64,000 bases of DNA, from positions 499,916-563,915 of the forward strand of contig BCKQ01000001.1 in NCBI GenBank assembly GCA_001600695.1, given 5' to 3'. Shown one piece after another: positions 45,859-56,045 of the stretch. The position numbers and the translations under genes are program-made. This stretch comes from Ascoidea asiatica (taxonomy: Eukaryota; Ascomycota; Saccharomycetes; Ascoideales; Ascoideaceae). The notes under the pieces were generated by a model that was not told where the DNA came from, searched no databases, and saw nothing but the letters and a program-made list of their open reading frames with translations. Every line of letters starts with the position of its first letter. The stretch's first letter is position 1.

Positions 45859-47073
45859 TTCTTTAATTTCTTTATTAAATGAATTTGAATTTGAATTTGA
45901 ATTTGAATTTGTATTTGTACTACTATTATTATTGTTATTAATAATATTATTTGAATAGGGTAATTTTGGAGTTAAATTTAAATTTTGAGAAATTGTTGAA
46001 TTTGAAGAATGTATTGAATTTAAAGAGTTTATTGAATTTATTGAATTTAATGAATCATTTGAATTAATTAAAGAATCTGAATTTAAAAATTTTCTAATAA
46101 TATCTAAATCTTGATCTATATTTGATTTTGATTTTGATTTTGATTTTGATTTTGATTTAATTTTATTATTTGAAATTGATTTTGAAATGGAATTTGAATT
46201 TATATGTTTAATATTTGAATTGAAATTTGAATTTGATAAAGTTAATGAAGAAGAATTATTTAAAGAATTTAAATCTGAATTTATATCTAAATTTAAATCA
46301 GATTGTAATTCATGAATTGAAGAATTTGGAGTTCTTGATAATGGAGAATAAAATTTATCTTCAATTTCTAAATCTAGATCTAGATCTAAATCTAAATCTA
46401 AATCCAATTCAATATCTATATCATCTTTATTATCATTGTTATTAGATATATTAGATATATTAGATCTATTGGATATATTAGATTTATTATCTTTAATGTC
46501 TTTAATGTCTTTAATGTCTTTAATATCTTTAGAATTTGAACTTATTATTGTTGATAATCTTGAATGATGTATGATTGAATTTGACATTTTTGAAAAAGAT
46601 AAAGAATTTGAATTTGATATTGAATTTGAGATTGAATTTGAAATTGAAATTGATTTTCTATGAGTATTTTTATTTTTAATTTTATTTCTTACTTTATTTT
46701 TACTTCTTTCTTTTTCTTTTTCTCTTTCTTTTTCTTTGTCTTTAATAATGTTATTATCTTTGATATCTTTATTATTATGTTTATTAATAGTATCTTTAAT
46801 AATAATATTATTAATTTCTTTTGTTTTATTATCTTTATTATCTTTTAAAGTATCGGCGCTTAAATTATTTGGTATATTATTATAACTATTGTATATGGAA
46901 GAATAATTATTATAATTATTATAATTATTATAATTATTATAATTGATTAAATTATTTTTAGAGATACCTATTTTATTAATTGAATTTAATTGTTTTAATG
47001 GATCTAAAGTAGTTGGTATATAATCATAATTTGAATCATTATTTTTATTATTTTCATCATTTGAAGTTGTCAT
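42625..47073 (-). CDS. SYT1: Sec7-PH Arf guanine-nucleotide exchange factor, Syt1-like
   Basis: A 1482-residue protein. Residues 1-550 are low-complexity Asn/Ser/Asp/Ile-rich repeats. A Sec7 domain follows at about 560-700: NLSIQFFNLTYNNIPIQDYI, then LYFKGESQHIERIIESFS with the glutamic-finger Glu in F-K-G-E, then YLISYSLILLNSDLNN. A second disordered stretch leads to a split PH domain (about 1058-1305) starting PPWTKEGLLKVKRF and ending FWAARLTVIPIES. The end is an alpha-helical tail (about 1340-1480). Sec7 plus PH plus coiled tail in a protein over 1200 residues fits yeast Syt1, which activates Arl1/Arf at the late Golgi. Yel1 is shorter and is the alternative. Confidence 0.75.
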
Positions 47074-47882
47074 TATTTAATGAATGAATGAATGAATGAA
47101 TGAGTGAATGAATGAATAAACAAGATTCGATGAAATGAATGAATTGAACAATGATTGAACAATGGTTGAATTGAGATTGAGATTGAATATATTGAATATA
47201 TTGAATGAGATGATTGAATTGAATGAATATGATTGAATATGATTGAATTAAAGATGGAATTGAAATTAAGGATTGAATTAATAAAAATATGTGAAATTAA
47301 ATGGTTTCAGATTTGTGTTTTGTTGCATCTGCTGCGAGGAGGCCACCGTTCAGGCTCGCGTCTCCACCGCGTCTCCACCGCGTCAACCGCGGATCTACAA
47401 AACACGTGTGGCTACGAGACCACTATCAAGGTAGTTATTGTCACATGACATACAGTCAGCTGACGTGTCTGAGACCTGTTTCCCGGGTCTTTCCTGCTCT
47501 GAGACTGTGTTACGTAATGCTGAGCTCGAACGCTGTAAAAGTGATTGACTGCCTGAAGCTTCATCTGGAGTAGTAATAAAGTAATAAAGTTGGCTGATAG
47601 CCTATCTGTTTATTATCTGTTTATTATCTGTTTAATATCTTCTTTTAACTCTGTTTTAACTCTGTTTTAACCTTATTTATTTTTCACAACTTAATCATTT
47701 ATCAATTAAATACTAATAATAATCTAATCAGAATGCAATTAAATAATAATAACATAATCAAAAGACAATAATCTAATTTGATTTCATATAAATACCTTTA
47801 TATCTCTTATTCATATTCATATTCTTATTCATATTCATATCTATACATATCTATATCCAAATACATTCATATCTTTAAAAAA
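47074..47882. promoter_or_regulatory. Divergent promoter of the Arf-GEF and transporter genes
   Basis: Next to the GEF start is a GAAT/TGAAT tandem tract (47082-47260). A GC-richer island at about 47305-47580 carries a duplicated GCGTCTCCACC unit, CACGTG (47403-47408) and TTACGTAA (47510-47517). ORFs here (for example 47233-47573) show atypical codons and are rejected. The stretch in frame before the transporter ATG begins at a TTG and encodes only SYSYSY-type repeats, so it is excluded. Confidence 0.5.
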
Positions 47883-49208
47883 ATGTCAAATAATATCAAT
47901 TCAAAAACTCCATTAATTAATTTAAAAAAAAATTCAATATCTTCAATAATTGAAAATGAATATGAATTAAATTTAAATAATGATAATAATAATGAAGAAG
48001 AAGAACAAGAAGAAAAAAAATCAAATAAGAAATTAATTTTTATTATTATTCTATTCACATTATCTGTAATTTCTTTTGTCACTCAAACTGAATTAACTTC
48101 ATATTTATATAAAATTCCATATGATATAAATAATAATAATAATAATAATAATAATATTATCTATTTCAATCAACCAATTTTATTATTATATTTAACTCAT
48201 TCTTCTTGGTTAATATTTTGGTTTATACAATTAATAATTTTAAAATTATATAATAAAAAAAAATATTCTTTTAAAAATCAATATAATTTAATTATTAATC
48301 TTTCAAATTCTGTTAATAATTTAAATATCTTCTCAATCTCAAATAACAATAGTAATAGTAATACAATTATAAATTATGAAAATTATGAAAATTTTAAAAA
48401 TTTTTTAAATTCTTTTCAATTTAAAAAATTATTTAAAAATTCTTTAATTTTATCTTTTTTATTAAATTTAGCTGCTTCAACTTGGTATATTTCTTTAAAT
48501 TTATCAAATTCAAATAATGTTACTGCAATTTATAATTCTTCTCCATTTTTTGCTTATTTATTTGCAATTTTTTTATTAAATAATGAATCTTTTAATATTT
48601 TTAAATTTATCTCAGTTATAACTTCAATTTTTGGTATTTCTTTAGTTATATTTAATTCAAATAATAATAATAATAACATCATTATTAATGATAATAATAA
48701 ATCTTTAAATTCAGAATTTATTGGAAATTTATTAATAAGTTTTGGAGCTATAATTTATGGATTTTATGATATTTTTTATAAAAAATATTTATGTCCATTA
48801 AGAAGTCCCAATTCAAATTCAAATTCAATAGATGATTCAATATTTGCAAATTTTATATTATCATTAATTGGTTTATCATCATTAATTTTATTAACTTTAT
48901 TAATTATAATTTTATATTTTTTTAAATTAATAAATTTTAATTTATTTATTATTAATAAATTTCAATGGTATTTAATTTTTTTATCAATTTTTTCAAATTT
49001 AATATTTTGTTCATCAAATTTAATTTTAATCTCAATTACATCACCAATTTTAACATCAGTTTCTTCAATTTTAACAATAATTTTCATAGCTTTAATTGAA
49101 TCAATTTATTTTAATATAAATTTAAATTTTATTCAATTATTTGGAATTATTCTAGTTTTTATCTCATTTATTATTTTAATTATATCTTATAATAAAGTTT
49201 TTTATTAA
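47883..49208 (+). CDS. DMT/EamA-type multi-pass transporter (SLC35F-like)
   Basis: A 441-residue protein from the ATG at 47883 (MSNNINSKTPLINL). An upstream extension exists only from a non-ATG codon and is repeat-like. After a ~60-residue acidic N-tail there are about ten hydrophobic segments. The pattern includes VTQTELTSYLYKI, YLTHSSWLIFWFIQ, LAASTWYISLNLSNSNNVTAIYNSSPFFAYLFAIFLLN, FGISLVIFN and SFGAIIYGFYDIFYKKY. This is the EamA/nucleotide-sugar-transporter fold, closest to the SLC35F/YML018C-THI74 type. The substrate is unknown. Hydrophilic loops contain Asn runs. The stop codon lies only five bases from that of convergent WBP1. Confidence 0.82.
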   Translation: MSNNINSKTPLINLKKNSISSIIENEYELNLNNDNNNEEEEQEEKKSNKKLIFIIILFTLSVISFVTQTELTSYLYKIPYDINNNNNNNNNIIYFNQPILLLYLTHSSWLIFWFIQLIILKLYNKKKYSFKNQYNLIINLSNSVNNLNIFSISNNNSNSNTIINYENYENFKNFLNSFQFKKLFKNSLILSFLLNLAASTWYISLNLSNSNNVTAIYNSSPFFAYLFAIFLLNNESFNIFKFISVITSIFGISLVIFNSNNNNNNIIINDNNKSLNSEFIGNLLISFGAIIYGFYDIFYKKYLCPLRSPNSNSNSIDDSIFANFILSLIGLSSLILLTLLIIILYFFKLINFNLFIINKFQWYLIFLSIFSNLIFCSSNLILISITSPILTSVSSILTIIFIALIESIYFNINLNFIQLFGIILVFISFIILIISYNKVFY

Positions 49209-49213
49209 TTAAC

Positions 49214-50731
49214 TTAACTTTTAAAAATATATAAAGAAATAAATAAAATCCATGAAATTATTAATATAAATATTGTTGATAAATAAACATAATTATTTGT
49301 AATTTGATAACTTTTTAAAAATTCATCATTTGCTAAATTTCTAATTTTTATATTAAATTCATTATGTAAAAATGAATAATTTTTTTTAAAATATTTAAAT
49401 TTAATTTTAAATATACCATGTTTATCAGGTAAATTAATAATTCCACTACTAAATATTGAATAATTTTCATCATTATAACTTATTGATTGATTATTATTAT
49501 TATTATTATTAAAATTAAATTTAAAAATTGTTGAATTTAATGGAGTTTTAATTTGATTTAATAATAAATTTTTAGAATTTTTTGAAATTGAATTTAAATT
49601 AATTTTATAATATGGATCTAACATAATAATTTCTAATTGAGGTAAAGATAATAAATTTTTATTAAATTTACTCCATTTATTTAAAGTATTATTAAAATAA
49701 CTTAAACCAATATTATAAATAATTTGATCATTAATTTTAAAAGAATCATTATTAATTCTTTTATTAAAAGTATTTATAGAATTTATTGGTTTAAAAAATT
49801 CAATAAATTCAATTCTTAATAAATTTTTAATATTTAATGACCAATTAAGTAAATCTTTAATTAATTTTTCATTATCATTATCATTATCATTATCATCATT
49901 GGAAAATGAATTTGATAAGAATTTATTTGAAATAAAATCATTTGAACCTAACCAAGTGATTCTTGAATTTAAATTTGATTGAAAACCAAGAATTAAATAA
50001 TTTTGATTACCTAAATTCCAAGATAAATCATTAGTAATGAAATTATTAATTAAATTTTCATTTGATTTTTTAAAATTATAATTAAAAGTTGTATTTAAAG
50101 TTGATAAAATTGGTATAATTAAATTATTATTTGAAATTGTAGCAGAAGAACCTTTATAAATAATATTTTTAATATTATTTGAAAATTTATCAATAATTTT
50201 TGAATTTAAATTTAAATTATTATCAGAATATTTAATAATATCATGATTATTATTAATTGAATTAAAATGATCAAAAATTTTATAATTTTTTGGAGATGGA
50301 TAAATACCTAATTGATTTAAGAATTTTTTAAAAATTTCATTTAAATTAAAATTTTCATTAGAAAAAATAATTATATTATTATTTGAAATTTTTGAAAATT
50401 CAATTAAATCAAAAGTATTAAATTTTTTAATTAAATTTCTTGAATTTATTGGTAAAAAAATTAAATTTTTAAAATTTTTTAAATTAAATTTCTTAAATTC
50501 AATTTCATTATTTATATTAATTAAATTTAAATTAATTAAATTATTTGAATTTAAAATATTTAAAAATTTAGAATAATCTAATTTTAAATTTATTGAATTA
50601 TCATAAATTAAACAAGTTTCTTTAATTTCTATTGGATTATTATTATCTATATTTAATTCAATTGAAATTGAGAAATTGAATAAAGTAATAATTGAATAAA
50701 TTATATATACAATTGAATTTGATAATAACAT
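49214..50731 (-). CDS. WBP1: Oligosaccharyltransferase subunit Wbp1 (OST48)
   Basis: A 505-residue type I ER membrane protein. The signal peptide spans residues 1-21 (MLLSNSIVYIIYSIITLFNFS). The lumenal body carries OST48 landmarks FDLIEFSKISNNNIIIFSNENF, ILGFQSNLNSRITWLGSNDF, LPQLEIIMLDPYYKINL, and LPDKHGIFKIKFKYFKKNYSFLHNEF with the downstream IKIRNLANDEF. A final TM segment (about 480-500) is followed by only a few residues. Wbp1 is an essential non-catalytic subunit of the N-glycosylation complex. It is longer than S. cerevisiae Wbp1 (430 aa) through Asn/Asp insertions. The tail ends FKS and lacks the KKxx ER-retrieval motif of S. cerevisiae Wbp1. Confidence 0.88.
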   Translation of the reverse strand: MLLSNSIVYIIYSIITLFNFSISIELNIDNNNPIEIKETCLIYDNSINLKLDYSKFLNILNSNNLINLNLININNEIEFKKFNLKNFKNLIFLPINSRNLIKKFNTFDLIEFSKISNNNIIIFSNENFNLNEIFKKFLNQLGIYPSPKNYKIFDHFNSINNNHDIIKYSDNNLNLNSKIIDKFSNNIKNIIYKGSSATISNNNLIIPILSTLNTTFNYNFKKSNENLINNFITNDLSWNLGNQNYLILGFQSNLNSRITWLGSNDFISNKFLSNSFSNDDNDNDNDNEKLIKDLLNWSLNIKNLLRIEFIEFFKPINSINTFNKRINNDSFKINDQIIYNIGLSYFNNTLNKWSKFNKNLLSLPQLEIIMLDPYYKINLNSISKNSKNLLLNQIKTPLNSTIFKFNFNNNNNNNQSISYNDENYSIFSSGIINLPDKHGIFKIKFKYFKKNYSFLHNEFNIKIRNLANDEFLKSYQITNNYVYLSTIFILIISWILFISLYIFKS

Positions 50732-50987
50732 TTTGAATATATAATTCTCAGTTCCTTTGTCAATCCTTACACAACCACCTCAATTGACTACTTAAAGAAC
50801 TATGAACTATAAAGAATGATTGATGAATTGATATCAATAACTATCTTCTATCATTAAACCTTTATTTATTCAAGTCACTATTCAATATAATATAATATAA
50901 TATAATACAATAATAATACACCTTCTTTTTCTTTTGTTGTGTTGTCCTTTGGTGAAAGCCCTGAAAAAGAAGTGGCGACTTACCCGG

Positions 50988-50993
50988 CACGTG
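50988..50993. promoter_or_regulatory. CACGTG core upstream of WBP1 and the snoRNA host
   Basis: CCCGGCACGTGAC context in a short GC-richer island. It is positioned about 260 bases from the WBP1 ATG and about 230 bases before the candidate snoRNA. Confidence 0.4.
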
Positions 50994-51181
50994 ACTGGCT
51001 TTGAACAAATTTCACTTTTTTTCGTTTTCTCGCAGTGGAATATAAAAGAAACTGAAAAGAAGGTGTAAAGAGAAGTGTTGTATTGTATTGTATTATATTA
51101 TATTATATTATATTATATTGTTATGTGTTAGTTATTAGATATGTCAATGGTAGTAGAAGATGGTAGTAGATGGTAGTAGAG

Positions 51182-51396
51182 GTAAGTGAATATAATATAT
51201 ACTAGTGTCAAGGAGTATTCTTGTTTATGATGAATATACAACTCAGCTCAATCAGAGTTTTAACAATGCTGATATCTGTTCCATATCCAACAAATCATCA
51301 AACCTCTGATCAATCAAGAATACAATCTTTTGATACTATAAATATTTAGTTATCTATTCATATAATATAAAATACTAACTTATTTCTTTTATATAG
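51182..51396 (+). other. Candidate intron hosting a C/D snoRNA
   Basis: Donor GTAAGT at 51182-51187, exact TACTAAC at 51373-51379, and acceptor TATAG ending at 51396 (215 nt). The flanking exon text has stops in all frames that start with a nearby ATG, so the host is probably non-coding. The snoRNA ends about 50 bases before the branch point, the spacing usual for intron-encoded snoRNAs. Confidence 0.55.
51215..51323 (+). ncRNA. Candidate C/D-box snoRNA with terminal stem
   Basis: Box C ATGATGA (51227-51233) and box D CTGA (51306-51309) are 72 bases apart, with an internal CTGA at 51269-51272 that could be D'. The flanks GTATTCTTG (51215-51223) and CAAGAATAC (51315-51323) are perfectly complementary over 9 bp, forming the terminal stem that brings C and D together. 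The antisense region upstream of D reads CCAACAAATCATCAAACCT. From memory, AATCATCAAA is complementary to a UUUGAUGAUU in 18S rRNA, but I know of no methylation there, so the target is open. Confidence 0.6.
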
Positions 51397-51624
51397 TCTT
51401 AATAAATAATATATTTCTTATCTACTTAAATTACTGTAAATAATCTAGGTCTTGAACTATACTAATCATTTGACTACAATTTGTAGTGTAATATATTATA
51501 TTATATTATATTATATTATATACATTTATCTATTAGTTCTATAAGCTATTTATTATCTAAAGATCTTTTTATGTTTTTATGTATTTCTTTATATATAAGT
51601 ATATGTATTTGTATATGTATAATT

Positions 51625-53020
51625 TCAATTCTTTTTAATAATTTCTTCTTTTTCATTAATATTTTCCTCTTTTACATCTTTTACATCTTTTACATCTTTT
51701 ACATCTTTCTTTACATCTTTCTTAACAGTTTCTTTAGAAGTTTCTTTAGAAGTTTCTTCTACAATTTTTGGTTTATCAATATCATCTAAAGATAAATCAT
51801 CTTTAATTGGAATAATTAAACCACCTTTTTTTTCTTGTTCAATTTCATCTTTAATTAAATCTTGTTGTTCTTTAATAACTTGAATTTTATCTTTTGAAGT
51901 TACATTCTCAGGTTCAATATCTAAAGCACTTTCATTAATTAATTCATCTGGAATTGATGATAATACAGCTTCTAATGCATCATATAAAGTTTGTGTAGAA
52001 TCTATATTACCATAAGTATATGCACTTGATAATAATAATAAAGTTGATGGAATTTTTTCTCTTAATCTTAATGTTAACCAAATTTGTAAATCATCTCTTA
52101 ATTTTCCTGGTGAAACATTATAAATTTTTATACCTCTTGAACTACAAGCAGATTTTAATTCTTGAATTGATAATGAATTTATACCTTCATAATCAATAGA
52201 TTTATCATCTTTTTTAATTTGTAACATTTTATATCTAATTCTATATCTTAACATTTGATTTGTACCAAATGGTTGTAAATTAATATATTTTGAAATTGCA
52301 ATTAATTGTGGTCTTGATAAATTATCTAAAACTGTATCATCTTTAAAATTTCTTGCAATAAAAATTAATTCTTCTTTTTTTGGTTTTATAGTTGTTGATT
52401 TTAAATTATTAAAAAATTTTAAATATTGAATTTTTTCTAAATTTGATTTATTTTTTATATTTTCTGGTAATGATCTTAATCCAGTCTCAATTACTGTTTT
52501 TTTTAATAAATCAGAAACTAAAGTTCTTGTTTTTCTTAAATTTTTAATTTTTTTTAATTTATCACTATTTGATTCATATGTACTTGGTAATAAATTTGGA
52601 AATAATTTTAAAGCAATTGGTAATAATAATTCTGCAAATGGTATAATTATAAACATCATAAATGGTAAAATTCTAATTAAATCATTTGTTGTTCTTGATA
52701 ATTGTTTCATTTCTCTTCTTGTTAATTCATAACCTGTTAAAGATTTTAATAATAAAGTTGAAGAAATTTTAATTTCAAGTCCTAATAATTTTGTACCATC
52801 ATAATAATGATTTGCTTCATGTTTAATTTTTTCCCAAATTGATAATTTTTTGATTTCTTTCATTTCATTTAATTCAATTGAAATTGACTTTTTATTATTA
52901 ATATTATTAATATTATTAATATTATTATTTAAATCATTTTGATTATTTAAAGTTGATTTTTCTATAGCTTTTTCAATTGGAGATTTTTCTTTTTTAATTG
53001 ATAAATTTGAATTCCAACGA

Positions 53021-53058
<38 letters not shown>

Positions 53059-53184
53059 ATTAATAAAAGAAGTTTTGTTATTATTAGTGTTAATGGATAA
53101 TTGATTATATATGGAATTTAATAAAACTTGATTATAAATTAATTTTTTCTTAATTGAATATGTATTTAATTTATTTAACATCAT
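51625..53184 (-). CDS. MDM38: LETM1-family mitochondrial inner-membrane protein Mdm38
   Basis: A 519-residue protein. The N-terminus (MMLNKLNTYSIKKKLIYNQVLL) is a basic amphipathic presequence, followed by an Asn run. The conserved LETM1 block starts WEKIKHEANHYYDGTKLLGLEIKISSTLL, with YELTRREMKQLSRTTNDLIRILPFMMFIIIPFAELLLP containing the single TM (about 165-190). The matrix LETM1 ribosome-binding-like domain follows (to about 400), including the SVQEL-like segment SIQELKSACSSRGI. The C-terminus is Lys/Asp/Glu coiled repeats (KDVKDVKDVK). The family is needed for K+/H+ exchange and for insertion of mitochondrially made proteins. Ylh47 is the alternative paralogue. Confidence 0.9.
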
Positions 53185-53765
53185 TTTTATAAAATTTTAT
53201 ATATATAATAGTATATAGTATATAGTATATTAGATATTAGATATTAGATATAAGATATGATATTGAATATTGAATGTTATATAAAAAGAAAAGAAAAGAA
53301 ATAAAAGAATATAAATATAAATATGAAATAAATATAAGTGAATGAAATTTTAAATTTAAAAGGTAAAATATAAATAAATCAATAATTCAATAATTCAATA
53401 ATTCAATAAGTAAATAAGATATGAGATAAATTTGAAAGATACAAATTAAGATCTTGGAAATATTTAACTGATTTAATTCAAGTATTATTCAATTCTCTCT
53501 TTCTTTCTTTCTTTCTTTATTTATTTATTATATTATTAATATATTTTATTATTAATATATTCAATTATTCGAATTTGATTTTATTTTAGATTATTAAAAT
53601 ATTTCAAAAATTTCAGATATTTCAAATATTTTTATTTACTTTAAGAAATAGTGAAATTAGTATTAATGGTGATTTAATACGGGGAAATAAATAAAAATTA
53701 ATTCAAGGGAGTTACGTAAGCAGGCAGGGATGATGAGTCAGCACGGCTAGTAGTAAGAAGAAGCA

Positions 53766-53805
53766 CGGATACAGACCGGATACAGGACGGATACAGGACG
53801 GATTA
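53766..53805. repeat. 11-bp tandem repeat CGGATACAGGA
   Basis: Three copies (the first with one change) plus a partial CGGATTA. It lies in the MDM38/UTP22 island. Confidence 0.85.
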
Positions 53806-54264
53806 GCCATGGATCTGAGATGGTAAAAAGATCGTAAGCCGAGAGCAGTCCGAGAATTGAACAGAATTGAGTGTTGGAAGTGTTGCGGGATGTGCAGAGG
53901 GTGGGTGTAGTGGAGAGGGACTGTCGTTAGCACGGCTACACGGCAAGCAACCTCGTTTACTGGGAGTATTGCAGTGGATTCGGTAGTGTGGTTATGAGTG
54001 TGGTTATTACTGTGGGCAGTGTGGGCAGTGTCGAGTGTCGAGTGTCGAGTGTCGAGTGAGTGTTGCAATTGGCCACAGCCCAGCAGAGGAAGAAGCACAG
54101 GCAGTGACATCACTGCCACCGCACCGGGTCAAGGTCAAGAACTTGCCGTCGAGCATTGGCCAGAGCAGTGTTACCCGGTGCTGTTATATCCAGGAAAGAA
54201 TGTTTGTGGCACTGAGACCAGAACTAGGGATTTAGTTCAAGAGTTCGACAACTCTTGCCCTGAT

Positions 54265-54270
54265 CACGTG
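54265..54270. promoter_or_regulatory. CACGTG core upstream of UTP22
   Basis: GATCACGTGGTC context, eight bases after a perfect inverted repeat, in the MDM38/UTP22 island about 560 bases before the UTP22 ATG. Confidence 0.35.
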
Positions 54271-54827
54271 GTCCAAAAGCGAAAATGAAAATGTTTGCTG
54301 GAATTGTTTGGGTGGTCTGAGAAGTACGCAGTGCGCATACTGTATCTGCCTCCTGGGTGTAGATGTGAGCACACCCGACTGCATCCTTGCACCAGCCCAG
54401 AGTTGTTTTGTTTTGTTTTTTGGTGCTTTTTGCAGTGTGGAATTTCCGGGGTCCATTTGAGCTGGGAACGGGTAAGGCCCGCTGAGACCACACCGGTACA
54501 GTACTACAATTATGGTAATAAACGAAGATTGAATACTATTGAATATATTGAATATATTACATTATTAGTCTACTACTACTACTACTACTACTTACTCCAT
54601 TCTTATTTATTATATCAAAGATAATTAAAGAATAAAATAAACACATAAATAAATAAATAAATAAATAAATAAAATATATCATATTTTATATTATTAATAT
54701 AATATAATAATATTGATATTGATATTGATATTTATATTTATATAATATCATAGTCACTTTATCACTTTATCATTTATTCATTAACTTGATAGTAATATAT
54801 TAATTTATATAATTTATCTTATTTATA

Positions 54828-56013
54828 ATGGGATCTAAAAGAAAAAGATTAAATAATATTAAAAATGATATTAAAAAAAATGATATAAATTCTATTAAAG
54901 AATCTATTAAAGATTCTATTATAATAAATGATTCAAAAAAAGATATTAAGAAAGATATTCATTCAATTAAACTATCTGATAAACCGGCGGTTAATGAATC
55001 TCATATACAATCAGATAATGACTTAGATAATGACTTAGATAAACAATCAGATATATCAATCCACTCAGATAATGAATCAAATAATGAATCAAATAATGAA
55101 TCTGATTCTGAAAATGATTCAGATGAATTTGAAGAAACTGATAATCATAAATCAAAAAAACAAAAACCAAATTCAAATTCAAATTCAAATTCAAATTCAA
55201 ATTCAACTTTTAAATTAAATCAAAAATCTTCCTTATTAGCTCAAGATATTCAAATTGCAAGAGAAACAACTGAAATTTTTAAATCAAATATATTTAAATT
55301 AAAAATTGATGAATTATTAAATGAAGTTAAATTAATAAATTTTTCAAAAAATTATTTAATTTTAAATAATTTCTTAAATCATTTAAAATTCTTAATTTTA
55401 AATAAAATTAAACCTTCAAAAATTTATAATTATACAAATTTAAATGATTTCATTCAAAAATCTTCATCTTTAAATTATTCTTCAATAAAATATCCATTTA
55501 TTGATCCAAAACCAAAAAATATAAATTTAAAATTTCAATTTTTAAATCCATTAATTTCAAATTTAAATATCATTGGTTCATATTCTTTAAAAAATTTAAT
55601 AAGATTACCAAATAAAAATATTATAGATTTTATAATTCAATTACCTTTAGAATTAATAAATTTAAAAGATTATTTAAATTATAGAATTATTTATAAAAAA
55701 AATTTTTATTTATTTTATTTATCTTATAATTTAATTTCTTTATTAATTAATAATCCAATTTATAAAAATTCTTTAAAATTTAATTATCAATATCTTAATG
55801 ATGATATTTTAAATCCAACTTTAAAAATTGATTTTTTAAAATCTATTAATAATAATAATATTAAAAATGAATTATATAAAACTAATTTTTCAATAAGAAT
55901 TATAATTTCATTACCTTTTCAAATTTTTAATTATAAAAAATTATCTCCTTTTAAAAATTCAATAAAAATTCAATTACCAATTCATTCCAATGATAATAAT
56001 AATCATTCCAATG

Positions 56014-56045
<32 letters not shown>

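Larger units (their letters stand above)
50732..51624. promoter_or_regulatory. WBP1 promoter and candidate non-coding host transcript
   Basis: The region upstream of WBP1 holds TATAA tandem runs (50885-50905), a CACGTG at 50988-50993 and a plus-strand TATA-like ATATAAAAG near 51041. A plus-strand exon-like stretch, a 215-nt intron with a C/D-box element, and TTATA runs up to the MDM38 3' end follow. No convincing protein is encoded by the spliced exons. Confidence 0.5.
53185..54827. promoter_or_regulatory. Divergent promoter of MDM38 and UTP22 with GC-richer island
   Basis: AT-rich near both genes, with ATTAGAT, ATTCAAT and TACTAC tandems. An island at 53700-54520 contains TTACGTAA (53712-53719), TGAGTCA (53734-53740) and an 11-bp array. 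It also has a GTCGAGT tandem (about 54035-54060), a perfect 8-bp inverted repeat with a 4-nt CGAC loop (54238-54257) and CACGTG (54265-54270). Several overlapping ORFs of 66-135 codons exist but have codon use unlike real genes and tolerate no single consistent frame. Confidence 0.5.

Noticed and set aside
47778-47882. In-frame extension of the transporter N-terminus
   Set aside because: It begins at TTG, not ATG, and encodes only SYSYSY-type repeats from the 5' leader; the ATG at 47883 is preferred.
53725-53815. ATGATGA ... CTGA spacing suggesting a second C/D snoRNA
   Set aside because: No complementary flanks to make a terminal stem, and the interval is mostly an 11-bp tandem repeat.
53712-54624. 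Several overlapping ORFs on both strands between MDM38 and UTP22
   Set aside because: They exist because the island is GC-richer and stop-poor; codon use is uniform in all frames and none has a recognisable domain.
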